Source of the DNA: Takakia lepidozioides
Lineage: Eukaryota > Streptophyta > Takakiopsida > Takakiales > Takakiaceae
Length of the DNA: 64,000 nucleotides
Assembly: GCA_030704615.1 (NCBI GenBank)
Contig: CM060732.1
Location: forward strand, 13,206,001 to 13,270,000
Direction: 5' to 3'
The notes below the pieces were generated by a model. It saw nothing but the letters and a program-made list of their open reading frames with translations, searched no databases and was not told the origin of the DNA. A program made the position numbers and the translations under genes. Positions 33,457-46,600 of this stretch are shown here, piece after piece. Numbering within the stretch: position 1 is the first letter of the stretch; each line of letters begins with the position of its first letter.

Positions 33457-35905
33457 GAATTAAATAGTGAACACTGGGCATAATGTATAATTCTAAGCTC
33501 TCTGGTACGTTGGTCCAACCTCCAAGCAAGTGATGATGACCAAGTGAGAGGAGTTTTCAATACGCCGGCAAAATATACAATGCAGGTACGTACCTCCTCA
33601 CCAATCCTCACTTTGATTCTTGCAATTCACAACTTTAATGTACTTTCTCCAAGGGCCAGGATCCTTTTAACTTTGTAAATCATTGCTTTACATCCAAGTT
33701 TATGAATTAAATAGTGAACACTAGGCATAATGTATTATTCTAAGCTCCCTGGTACGCTGGTCCAGCCTCCAAGCAAGTGATGATGATCAAGTGAGAAAAT
33801 GAGTTTTCAATACGTTGGCAAAATATACAATGCAGGTACGTACCTCCTCACCAATCCTCACTGTGATTCTTGCATTCAAAATTTTAATGTACTTTCTCCA
33901 AGGGCAGGATCCTCTTAACTTTGTAAATCATTGCTTTACATCCAAGTTTATGAATTAAATAGTGAACACTAGGCATAATGTATTATTTTAAGCTCCCTAG
34001 TACGCTGGTCCAGCCTCCAAGCAAGTGATGATGATCAAGTGAGAAAAGGAGTTTTCAATACGGTGGCAAAATATACAATGCAGGTACGTACCTCCTCACC
34101 AATCCTCACTTTGATTCTTGCATTCACAATTTTGATGTAGTTTTTTCGAGGGATAGGATCATCTTAACTTTGTAATCGTTGCTTTATATCCCAAGTTTAT
34201 GAATTAAATAGTGAACACTAGGCATAATGTATTATTTTAAGCTCTGTCGTACATTGGTCCAGCCTCCAAGCAAGTGATGATGACCAAGTGAGAGGGAGTT
34301 TTCAATACACTGGTACATACAAGGCAGATATGTACCTCCTCACCAATCCTCACTTTGATTCATGCATTCACAATTCTGATGTAGTTTCTCAGGGCCAGGA
34401 TCCTCTTAACTTTGTAATCGTTGCTTTATATCCCAAGTTTATGAATTAAATAGTGAACACTAGGCATAATGTATTATTTTAAGCTCCCTCGTACATTGGT
34501 CCAACCTCCAAGCTAGTGATGATGACCAAGTGAGAGGGAGTTTTCAATACGCTGGTACATACAAGGCAGGTACGTACCTCCTCACCAATCCTCACTTTGA
34601 TTCTTGCATTCACAATTTTGATGTAGTTTCTCCAGGGCCAGGATCCTCTTAACTTTGTAATCGTTGCTTTATATCCCAAGTTTATGAATTAAATAGTGAA
34701 CACTAGGCATAATGTATTATTTTAAGCTCTGTCGTACATTGGTCCAGCCTCCAAGCAAGTGATGATGACCAAGTGAGAGGGAGTTTTCAATACGCTGGTA
34801 CATACAAGGCAGGTGCGTACCTCCTCACCAATCCTCACTTTGATTCTTGCATTCACAATTTTGATGTAGTTTCTCCAGGGCCAGGATCATCTTAACTTTG
34901 TAAATCATTGCTTTATATCCCAGGTTTATGAATTAAATAGTGAACACTAGGCATAATGTATTATTTTAAGCTCCCTCGTACATTGGTCCTGCCTCCAAGC
35001 AAGTGATGATGATCAAGTGAGAAAAAGAGTTTTCAATACGTTGGCAAAATATATAATGCAGGTACGTACCTCCTCACAAATCCTCACTTTGATTCTTGCA
35101 TTCACAATTTTGATGTAGTTTCTTCAAGGCCAGGATCTTCTTAACTTTGTAAATCATTGCTTTACATCCAAGTTTATGAATTAAATAGTGAACACTAGGC
35201 ATAATGTATTATTTTAAGCTCTGTCGTACATTGGTCCAGCCTCCAAGCAAGTGATGATGACCAAGTGAGAGGGAGTTTTCAATACGCTGGTACATACAAG
35301 GCAGGTACGTACCTCCTCACCAATCCTCACTTTGATTCTTGCATTCACAATTTTGATGTAGTTTCTCCAGGGCCAGGATCCTCTTAACTTTGTAATCGTT
35401 GCTTTATATCCCAAGTTTATGAATTAAATAGTGAACACTAGGCATAATGTATTATTTTAAGCTCTGTCGTACATTGGTCCAGCCTCCAAGCAAGTGATGA
35501 TGACCAAGTGAGAGGGAGTTTTCAATACGCTGGTACATACAAGGCAAGTACGTACCTCCTCACCAATCCTCACTTTGATTCTTGCATTCACAATTTTGAT
35601 GTAGTTTCTCCAGGGCTAGGATCATCTTAACTTTGTAAATCATTGCTTTATATCCCAGGTTTATGAATTAAATAGTGAACACTAGGCATAATGTATTATT
35701 TTAAGCTCTGTCGTACATTGGTCCAGCCTCCAAGCAAGTGATGATGACCAAGTGAGAGGGAGTTTTCAATACGCTGGTACATACAAGGCAGGTTTGTACC
35801 TCCTCACCAATCCTTACTTTGATTCTTGCATTCATAGTTTTAATGTAGTTTTTTCTCTACGATCCTCTTTACTAAAGAATTCATTGCTTTATATGTGAAG
35901 TTTAT
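33457..35905. repeat. ~245-bp satellite array, ten tandem copies
   Basis: Units begin GAATTAAATAGTGAACAC at 33457, 33704, 33952, 34201, 34443, 34686, 34930, 35178, 35421 and 35665, and a degenerate eleventh starts near 35906. Two subtypes alternate. Type A (247-249 bp) has GGCAAAATATACAATGCAG; type B (241-244 bp) has GGTACATACAAGGCAGG. The order is A A A B B B A B B B. Each unit contains GTACGTACCTCCTCACC. Short ORFs here are repeat by-products. Confidence 0.95.
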
Positions 35906-36920
35906 AGATTGAATATGGAACACCGCTCAAATGTTAAATTCTAAGCTCTCATATTCTAGTATAGGGGACGCTAGTACGCTGGTGCAGCCTCCAGCATCTA
36001 GCCTCCGACCTCGCTGGTGCAGCATCCAGCCTCGTTCATGGCTTCTGGAAGTAACTCAAAGGTGGGAAGACCAAGGACAAGCTCATCTCAACGACATAAT
36101 GTCTTTATTTGGCTCACAAATGTTGTTGTCTCCAGTTCACACCATGAGTTACCAAATCTTTACTTAAGCTAATGGCATTCTTTGACTTGACTTAGGCTTT
36201 GACTTTCTTTGATGGTGTGAATTTATTGATATACTACGTGAGGGTTTATGACCGGATGAATTGAGATTAGAAAATCGTTGTTTTGCAGATTTCATCACGA
36301 CCTTCCTTGCCCGAGGCTTTATCAGAAAGCCAAAATTCCGAAATAAATGAAAATTTCTCCGACTCTGCATATGCCCATCAACTTCCATCTTCCGGAGCTC
36401 GTGGTCCCTAAGGCAGGTCCTATAACCAAAGATTCAAAACTTCATGGAAAATTGGGATGAAATGGCTTATGCACTTCAAACCACCAGGTGGGCCATCTAT
36501 TGGTTTTATGAAATGTGTTGCTTGTGAGGAGTTTCGTATCAATTCGCCATGGGGGAGTAGGCTGTAAGAGCATGCAAAAGTCTGTTGTTCGTGATCATGA
36601 GAAAAGCTCCGATCATAAAATCGCATTGCTTCGATGTGAAGCTATTCATTTTCCTTCTTCTGGCTTGGTTCCTACTAGTTGAGAAAGAGTATGCAAGGAT
36701 CATCACTTGCATGAAGATTTTGTTTTTCATTGTGACTCAAGAACGTTCCATTCTAAGTTATGAGAACGAATGTTAATTCCTGAGGGTCTTGAACACCCTT
36801 GATATGCCTGTGAATGATGAATATGGAGCTTGTACTACATGCCAGCCATTTTGGATGTTTTTCAAGTGATAGAGGCTTATTGGTATTGCCAAACTACCAC
36901 CTTCCAATTTCAATTCATGC

Positions 36921-37732
36921 TTTCATTTTGTGGTTGATGTTTTAGCGGAGTTGAATAAGTTGAATCGGAGATTTCAATACGACATGATTGATATTTCAAT
37001 GATTGGATGCACTTTGGATGCAACTATTTCTATATTGAAGAGGCATTTTCTCTGTGGTCATGGTCCCAACTTTGGATGACTGACAAAGCATTTGGGACCA
37101 TTCTTGTCTGGAGCTTGGGTTGATGGCGCCTTAAGATGGAGGGCAGACAATAGCAGTGACGGTACAATGCATCTTATGCACCATGGACGGATTTTTGATC
37201 GAGATGACACGTTGCAAGAATGTAAGGTAATGGAAGCTGAGTATGTGCAAACGGTTGTGGATAGCTTGAATGAGAGATTTTCTAACCTTATTGTCTTCAA
37301 TGCATCAAAGCTCTTCAGTCCAAAGTATTATCCAAGTGATGAAGATGCTCGTATCTCTATGTGCGAGCAATGGTTGGAGATGTTGATCTTGAAATTTGGA
37401 TTGACAGAGGGTGAAAGTGATGCAAGCAGGGCTGAGTTGCCTGAGTGTGAAAACAAATCCTTGTTTGAGGCGTGGCGATTGTGTGGAGGCACCAATGAAT
37501 GGCACACTAACTGGCCAGTACACCTCATGCGTCTTTGGCAAAAGACACTTGTGATTCCTACAAGTACTGCAATTTGTGAGAGGGGTTTCTCAAAACAGAA
37601 TGCTATCAAAAGTCATTTGCGGTCTTGCTTGAAGTGGATACTTTAGACGCTTTGATGCGTGTGTCATTGTGTGGGATCAAGTTGGTGAATACGGATTGGA
37701 GGGCGGCGTTCGAGCAGTGTGGCGCAACATGA
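36921..37732 (+). pseudogene. hAT-type transposase C-terminal remnant
   Basis: The plus strand encodes VLAELNKLNRRFQYDMIDIS, then GPNFG, a TGA at 37077, LTKHLGPFL and an open frame to 37646. That frame contains the hAT dimerisation signature WPVHLMRLWQKTLVIPTSTA followed by CERGFSKQNAIKSHLR. A one-base frameshift near 37635 moves the continuation (TLDALMRVSLCG, ending near 37730) to another frame. The layout resembles ZNF862-like hAT relatives. The N-terminal BED finger and catalytic core were not found upstream; pieces at 36420-36780 may be decayed parts. Nonfunctional. Confidence 0.7.
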
Positions 37733-40665
37733 AAAACTGAAGGGTTCTTTCTTTGGACTAATTGTACTAAGAAGTTCGCACTTCTCTATCATTTTTAATT
37801 TTAATTTCATATGATATGGTTGAGTGAAAGGTCAAAAAATTCTCAAGCTATCGTGTAAAGGTATTTTTTCAAAGTTGTCTGTCACAGTGAAAGTAAAATA
37901 TATATATATATAACCTGTCACAAAAAATGTAGGCTACCTGTCAAAAAAACAACACTAGGGACAAGCCTCTGTTGAGGCTAATCCTAGATTACAAATATCA
38001 CGAGGCGTTTAGGAGACATTAATGATCAACATTAATGATTCTTGACAGATCAATGGAATGATCATTAATATCCCTTAAACCTTGTACATAGGTCGTGGCA
38101 AAGAACTCTATTTTTACCTCACATCAATGGAATGATCACTAATGTCTCATAAACCTTGTACATGGGTCATGAAAGAACTCTACTTTTACCTCGAAGATGG
38201 TTGATCAATCAATGTTAATCTAAGTTTTGACTACCACATTGCAAACTAGTGTAGGTCCCGTTACTACGTAAATAGAGCGCATAACAGTCCACTATGTGTG
38301 AAGCTCCTAATGGTAGTCGCACATTCCGGCTTAATCTCCGAAGGGTATGGAGTAGACTAACAAAAAATGAATAAATAAAAATTCCCCATACGGGTTTTGA
38401 CTAGCCTTTTTCTCTCACTTAACTGAGTCTATAAAAGAATTTAACTTGGGTTCAAGTAATATCCTTCATCTTTGCAAATCTAACTAAGTCCAATTCATCC
38501 TTGAAATAGTCATTTGATTAAAAAGAATCTCTTGAGGGCATTGTGACAAAATGGATATTAGAACGCTCACTAAATCCGCCCAACTTGACTAGTGACATTT
38601 ATAGGTGAGTTGGGACCAGTGAGTTGGGACCAGTAGTGACTACGTCTCAAATTTTGAACATTTTTTAGAGGGGGTACGACATTTTTTTGTAAAGTGGCAT
38701 AAAGTTGTTATGCATAATATTGCATGGAGTTGAAAAATTGGCTAGTTCGAGGTTATCAAGAGAAATGTCTAATTGTTTTTTCTAGATCAATATCACAAGT
38801 ATCCAACTCGAAAATTGCAGGACTCAGGATCTCAGCCAAGTTGTATTTTTCGCAATCACATGTTTCAATTTTTTATTTTTTATTTTGATAATATACAATA
38901 TAAGGATTATTGCATGTAATTGAGTGATAACATTAGAGTCCTACTTAAATTTTATGTTGAAGTCCCATGGTGTTTTGCATGCTCAGCAACTTGACAAATC
39001 ATTGAGTGATGGCTCTCAAATATATAAGTTGCTACTTGTCTTTAAGGGGTCCGATTTTACTGAATTCTCAAGGTCGGGTCTAAGGTGCTATGGCAACGCT
39101 GCTACCTAGCACCTTCCGTTTGGAAGATGGACACTTGGTCCATCAAACTTCAATCATGTGGGGTTTCAATAGTGTGGTACCCTGCAAATTATCCGACCGG
39201 ATATATATATAGACTTATATACCTTCCCAACATTGGTTGATCGCGCATAGTTACGACAAATAGATAGAACTTATAAGTTTAACCCCTAAACAACGCGAGG
39301 ACCTGAAACGGGTCGCAATTCCTTGGTGGGATTTTTTTAAGTGTCAAGGGCACCGGATCTGGGCGCTGTCCAAGCATGTTGACCGCCCACGTGGCAAACC
39401 AGAAGGCGTTTCAAAAAATGCATCATCCAACCTATAAATTTGCTCTGAATCAAAACTTCTTTTGGCAGTGTACTTACCATTGGAGCAAAGCATAGATTGA
39501 CTGTAGGAATTTGGATTCCAAGCAGAATTTCTAGACATTTAAGGAGCCTTGGTTCACTACAGCAAATTGAGGAAATCTACCCCCCAATACAAAGCACCCC
39601 CCTAAATTTTGGGTCGTTGACTCTGAAATTTTCATAAAGGACCTTCCATGTGCCCCTAATTGTGAATTTGGAGGCCATTCACCCAAGAGAAATATGAATA
39701 TTGGAAAACCATTTTGTGTCATATAATTTACATTTGGGTTCCAATTTTGTCATTTCCTTTTGTTATAATCTTCCATTTGCAACAATCAAACCTCTGCCCA
39801 AATGGGGCTTCATCCCCTTTCAAAAAAAAAAACTACCCAAATCTTGGGATGCTGTTCATGTGGTCAATAGGGTTGAGGTTGTAAGGTTCATCCAAGTGTA
39901 TGGATGGGGGTAGGAAGATATAGCAAGTTTAGTCAAGGTATATACTGTTTTTTTGCAAAAGTGGAAAAAGTTAGGGGTTAAACATTCTTTGGTAAATAAA
40001 CAAAAAAGGTTCGCTCCAGAATCAGAAAGGCTGCACCAGTCCCAGCTATCGAAAGAGACAATGTTTTATTGGCAGGTTGATCCATGATTGTCAACCTCAC
40101 ACTGTAGAAAAAAATCAACAATGGTATGGGTTTTACCACTGTTGTGCGGGTATATCAGGGTATAACCATTTAACTATAACTGGACCCGGAACCCCCACCC
40201 CACTAATATTTTTTGGCACCTACCCAGACCTGGACCCAAGTCTGTGTTCAAAAACCCGGACCCGGATGTTCCAAATTTGAAAAACCCGAACTTAAAAAGG
40301 CACTACCGGCACAACATTGATGTGTACCTTCTCAGTGGGGGCATTTGCCATTTATAGTATGGGTCAAGTTTGATTTGGAAGAGTTCACATCCTTTTATTT
40401 GTTTGCAAATAAAAGTATGAAAGATGAGGGTACTTTTTCCTCATGCAATAAAATTAAAATGTCTCCCTCAGTATGAAAGATGCTCTTAGCATGCCTTCTA
40501 TCTTGTCTTCTTTCTACGTCAGGTTACGTCATTCAACTATGTGAAGACGTACTAAAGGAAACCTCCACTTTCAAGTGCGCACTATTCAGTAGAGGAATTA
40601 GGAAGAAGAGCTTTCAAAACTGCAACTAGAGGTCTTTACCGAGGTACATCCCGAGATATCCTTAC
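37733..40665. other. Intergenic, no recognisable gene
   Basis: AT-rich sequence with a TA microsatellite near 37902-37912 and a two-copy 74-bp repeat at 38049-38193. No coding or TE domain was recognised. Confidence 0.55.
38049..38193. repeat. 74-bp tandem repeat, two copies
   Basis: Copies starting ATCAATGGAATGATCA at 38049 and 38123 share AAACCTTGTACAT and end in TTTTACCTC, with several differences. Confidence 0.75.
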
Positions 40666-40671
40666 TTGTAC

Positions 40672-43600
40672 ATGATCATGGCATCTTGTCTCATGGGCAG
40701 TAGTTTCAATCGCTCCGAAATGTCTACATTATTTGGTCGGAGACCATGCATAATACAGAAAAACCCAAGCATAAGGGACATCCCACACCCCCTATCTCAG
40801 CTGAGTAGAGAGAAAAATCGATCTAGAAGATTCATCTTCTCCACTGCTAAAAGGTCTTTCCCAAGTAGCCCCTCCTGTACGCTACGGAGGGTTACTGCAG
40901 CCCATATGACTGCAGGAACTAGAGAGCAGAGGGATGAATTATCACATGAATTAGACGTTGGTACTTATACGACAAATGCAAGCAATCAAATGTCTGAGGG
41001 CACTAAGATAAGTATGGAGCTGGGATCTGTTGCTACAGCCATCATAGATCCAATCCGTGACACCGGTGAAGTTGTAAAGTCTCAGATTTTGCGTACATTT
41101 AAGGTACAAGCTAGCCCTTATGTATTTGTCAAATTACGTGCTTGAATTTCCCAGCTTACTTCAACATAACAATGTACATGTGTGGGATTTAGAACTCATG
41201 AATTTAGAAGTTACATTATTTTTGTTGTCCAGTTTCACGATCTAGCTTAAAGCCACTTCGAGTTATAGATTACAGTTTTTTTCTTTTTAAATTTAAGCAG
41301 GTCTAATAAAAATCACGCGCCATGACATGCATACGTATGCCACTCACATTGAGAACCATATATAGTGTGTACATAAACCTAAGGTCTCTAGGATCAACTC
41401 TGAAATCTAGTCACTAATTAAGATTTCTCGACCTGGGCCCAAGTAGTTTTCAAGGAAATATCTAGACCGCAAGAAAGCTACTACTACATGTATGATTTTG
41501 AAATATATAATTTTTAGATCACATGTTAGCGGTATACGTCCTGGCTCAGTTTGCACGATCAGTAACTAGCGAGCGGTTCTGCAAATGTGTGAACACAAGG
41601 AGTCGGTGCTCTTTGGCATAAACATGCAGGTTGCATCCAAGAACTTTAGACCTTAAAATTCTCACAAGACTCGATTGCTGTATTTCGTCTGGAAATCCGT
41701 GCATTAGATGTAAAATTTTGACTCAGTGGTTTGAGTAATGAGAACCTTCGACGTGGTGACGTCTAGCTTCCTCATGACATGCTTGAATGAGCTCTCTCGA
41801 TGTAACTACGATATTAGCCAATTAAGCACCAAGTTCTGTCATAACGACTACTTTTCGAACATTGCGTAGGAAGATTTGAAAGTGATGGATCAGGTCAGCT
41901 TGGCCAAAGCTGCGAGTGCCGCAAAAGAGCATATGATGAGTTGGATCATGGACACTCTCTACAAGCCCGACTATACGGCCAGAAAACGTAGCTATATGCA
42001 GGTACCACCCATGGATACGTTACTACTTTTTGGTTGATTATGTCATTCTGATCTGTCGTGGGCTTATATTTCAAACAGTAGAATCGTTATCTTCAAGATA
42101 ATTGGAGTCCTTAGCGTTGAACTAGTTAAACAATCTATTTTGAGGTTGAACGTCAACATTCTCAGTTGAGGGAAGCTCAAAATCTTTAAACTGGCCGATT
42201 CTTGATCCGGAGTCTCATGAGTCAGCGCCTGGACCGTTCATATTTCTGTCTGCAGTTCACAGCTACAGATCTCCGCCTAAACTCATGATCCTCTGTTTGC
42301 CTTTATGAAGTCTGGCTTCGGGTGTTGGTGCCACAGGATAATTTCGGCCCTGTAGTAGAGTTGGGGGAACGCGTGGAGCTGGATGCGATCGAAGGCGCCA
42401 TCCCCCTCGACTTCCCCGCTGGTGTCTTCATTAGGATCGGTGAGATCCCCAATTCATATACCACACACACATACAACAAGTTATATATACTTTAAACTGT
42501 CGAGTATGTAGAGATTAAATATAATAATTGAAGCTTTTTTATAAAAAATCTATATACAATTTCGAGATCCAAATGGAAAGGATTTGAAGTCCGCCTCATT
42601 TTAGATTAATTGGGTCTTAACCCTTAAGTGCCAAAACTCATTTTCACCCTCTCGTGGAAAAACATGACCCTGGCCCACAAAAAAAGAATGAAGTGTAGAG
42701 TGGGGACAAATAAAAATCTCCACTATGAAATAGGTGCCAAAAAAAGAAGTTTTTTGGCTTGTATTTGGGCAGTTCTAATTTTTTTCTTTTTTAGAGTCTC
42801 AAGAATGTTGTTCCATACCTGATAACACACATTCTCAGAAATTTTCAGTTTTTTCTGAAATGTTCTCAAGTGGGCTCCTTTGTAGTGACAAATTGGGGGG
42901 TCAAAATATGCCATTTTCTTTGGGCAGGCCAAAATCTCTCTTCCTAAAATTATGTAAAAAAAATTCAGCCGGTCAATCCCTAATACCTCCTGTTGAAATG
43001 TCACGGGCGTTCATATGAAGTCCCCGAAAAACTTTGGGACCAATCACCCAAGGCCACCGCATCTTTAGGTTCCCTGCCCAAGACTTCAAATGGCACACCT
43101 ATGTTATAGCCTGCAGGCCTATGATATTTGGAGCCATAGCCCAGAAGGGCACGGGGTTTGGGAGCTCCTCTGGCTACCGGGCCCTGCTTTCATGGGGGCC
43201 CACCCCACCCTCAACCCCATCAAATGCCCGTCCTAGGTTTGGCCCACCCCTCATGGGAGTTTTCCCGAGCCGCGAGCTCTACCGGCATCGCGGCCCGCCC
43301 TGCTATGAGCCCATGAGCCCATGGTGTTGGCCGGAGCTGCCATCGCCGTCGATCTCAGGTTAGGGCTCAAGCCTGGGAATACCCAGACCGCCATACCCTG
43401 CAGGACAATCAATGGGTTTACCGAAGCGTGCCGCCCATCCCTTTATGGGATATCATTCATTCACCCTAACCTGACCGCAGTTGCTATGTCATCAACTTGG
43501 GCAGGTTAGGGGTGCCAAAATGGCCTCAAAAAGTTGAGTTGGGCCCCTTCCAATTGGTCCAGACCCCTACCCCTTCAGGCATTGACCAATTGGCCAATGC

Positions 43601-46600
43601 CATATGAAGGGGGGCCCAATTATACGTCGATTGAGCCCAAAAAAGGGCCAATCAGCCTTAACCACAGGAAGTTATGGCTGGTTAAGCTAACCCAACCGAC
43701 CCAAAACGGGTCGGTTTTACACTTGAGGGTTAAATTCTCACGTGTGGCCCATGCAGCGCACGGACGCCGAACGTGGGGTCTGCCCCGCCTTCCCCCCGAC
43801 CACTCCCCTGCTCGCTCGGGTATAGGATCAGACCCAAGTGTAGGGTCTATTTGCGGGCCCGGGGTATGCTCGGGTTCAAGTGTAGGGTCTGCTCGCGGGT
43901 TAAGGTCTCCTAGGGTCTGCTCGGGACTTAGAATTTTTTTTGGGAAAACTCGCCTATAAAATGGACCTTTATTAATGCACATGCAGCCGCAACCAAAGTT
44001 GAACCCACAACCTCACAGATTCCAATCAATGCACCCAACCACCGCTGTTACACATATAATGTTTTTATCTCTTATTATCCTAGAAAACAGTCCCAATCAG
44101 CCCCAACGTGGCCTAGAAGGGTGGACCCACCAACCCGGACAGACCCTATCTCACTGCAGACCCGGGTGGGTCATGGGTAGCGGCGGGGACCACCCCGCGG
44201 CCCGTACTATCCAGGGCCCAAGTGAGAATTTAAGACCCAATTTATTTATAATGAGAAGCGGGTGATATTATGAACACATTCTGGGTATTGAGTGCAGGGT
44301 CTAATCCACAGTTTCCAGCCGCCTCTGTAAACTCTCCATTTGGAGTGTCCAAATGGAGCTGGTTTGAAGGGGACGGGATGCTTCACGCGACATACTTCCA
44401 AGGAGGTATATCTCAGTACCTATGGAGCTTTCAGTTGTAAGCAAATGTTTGATTCCATTGTGATTCTCTTGAACATGATTTGGGATTTCCAACTGTGCTG
44501 AAGTCCACAACCGCAGTGTATTTGATGGCTCAGCTGATGATCATTGCACTAGTACTGCAGGTGCCAAAGGTGCATGGTATAAAAACAAGTATGTGGAGAC
44601 TGACTCATATAAAGTGGAAAAGGCGAGAGGCAAGCAAATGTTTTTGCCGACACTAGACGTCGAAGGGGCCTGTCGTCAGTTGAATCCTCTTTTGAACTTG
44701 GTAAAGTTCTGCAAACTTGTGCTAGCTTTCTATAAGGTTAGAGTGTTTCTCCCTTGAGCAGACAAACCGGCACCGATATATTCTAACTAAGGCTCAAACC
44801 TTTTATCTTATAGATTTGCTAATGAGAGCTTCCATCATCGATGGCACACGTGAAAATTTCGGCAAAACCTAGTCATCCCCAATTTGTGACTTCGACACTT
44901 TCATGAGTGATGGTTACCCGAGGTCTGCACTTGCATTCGCTGAAGTGTTGGGAAATTAAACTTGTAGTGATATTAGGAAGGGATATGGACTGGAAAAGAG
45001 AAATTTAACTTCAACAACTGCAGTTGTCACGATTTTTTTGCAGGCAATGTTGGGAGATGTCAACAAGTGTATGGCAAATACAAAAGTAGTGCACCATGCT
45101 GGCAAAGTGATTGCATGTGATGAGGCGCACCTGCCAACAGAAATTCGTCTAGATGACCTCGCAACTGTGGGTACCTGGGACTTTGGTGGAAGCTGGAAGG
45201 GGCCCAGCTTCTCTGCGCATCCTAAGGTGGGCACAATTTCCATATCTTTTAGAGGAAAAATTGAAAAACTATCTTGAAAATGATTTTCATTTCAGGTGGT
45301 GTCGTGTGCCTCTAATCTTTTTGAGGAGCTAGCGGCAAGTTTTAGACATGGATCCAACCGTTCGCACATTTGTGGACTTCAGGCTCAGATGTGAAATTCG
45401 TTGCTGTCGATCCAACACTATGTCTTCAATGCTCCATACACCTTTTTTCATACCTCAAGTTATATCATGAACATGGATCGAGCTGATATCATGGAGGCTG
45501 CGAACCAGTACATCTGAGTTCCATACAAAGCCCAGGGATTTAACCGTTTGGATAATATTACTTGCTGGCCAATTTTGTGCAGATTGACCCTGAAACGAAG
45601 GAGATGGTGGTATACGCTTTCGGCGCAGTGCAGCCTTACCTGGTTTTTGGTGTATATTCAGGTACATTCTGTAGGTATTAGAGGCTGTTTTGTGATCCCC
45701 TTTTCTCCCTCGTTATACAACGCTTTCTTTTACCAATCACCTGTCTGTCTGCAACTCTATTTACCTTTCTTCTAAGGGCATTGGGGAGGTTTAGGGTGGG
45801 CACCCACAGTCTGCCTGCGGATAGATGGTAGGTGGGACAACCTTCAGCGTGAGCGAGGACCTCTGAGCCAGGCACCGGCTCAATTACGCAGGAAGGAAAT
45901 CGAAAGTGACGCTTGAAAATCTGGCTTGAGGCTGCAGCCGCCTTCAGATGATGTCCACCTTCTTAAAACCACACATGAAGCTGGTCGATCTATGCCATAG
46001 CGAGATAGGAGATTGAAACTAAAGAGCAGCTCTTGCCCGGCCAGCCAGAATATATATGAAGAAAGAAGAAAACCTAGACACGCAGGAGGTCACGTGAGGG
46101 AAGAATTGTGTTTTAAGGATCTAGATAAACCACAATGAAAGTGGTCAGCTCTCCAACTGGTGCTCACGAAGGAATCGAACTTATGTAGATTGCAACATCA
46201 GAGCTACCTTGAAGTCTGCTAAGCCTCTTGATTGACTCTTAGGGCCTGCATTTGATGTTGGAAGGTACGGGGAAGTTGATACACAAGGTGGACGTGGAAA
46301 TCGAGAGAGCTGCCATGATGCATGATATAGCCATTACACCCAAGTAAGTTGCAGTGTGTGGTTCATCATTAGCGTGACTTTCTCATGTTCCGAAAGTCTT
46401 GATCTTGCTAGTAATTTAAGAAATAGACCTCGTGATTCTGGAGACATGACTGTGGAAAGATTAAAGTGAGCACTCAAAAAACGATCTAGATAGGTACGTG
46501 TGTTCTATTGAATTTCCTCTCGCGGCGCACGGGACACCTGCTCCTCGAGTGCTCCTCAAGGAAAACTTTCTCTTGTGCCTAAATCGGTCTTGAACTTCAA

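Noticed and set aside
34479-35414. Two nearly identical 66-aa ORFs
   Set aside because: They are satellite repeat units read in the same frame, not genes.
33457-35905. CRISPR-like regular repeats
   Set aside because: The unit is about 245 bp, repeated end to end without unique spacers, in a plant nuclear context. It is a satellite.
43960-44060. Second pol III-type SINE on the minus strand
   Set aside because: GTGGGTTCAACTTTGG resembles a B box, but no convincing A box, tail or target duplication was found.
46244-46264. Earlier acceptor for the CCD exon containing MMHDIAIT
   Set aside because: Using the TTAG before GGCCTG leads to a stop in the phase set by the previous exon. The AG at 46264 keeps phase and gives YSGTGKLIHKVDV.
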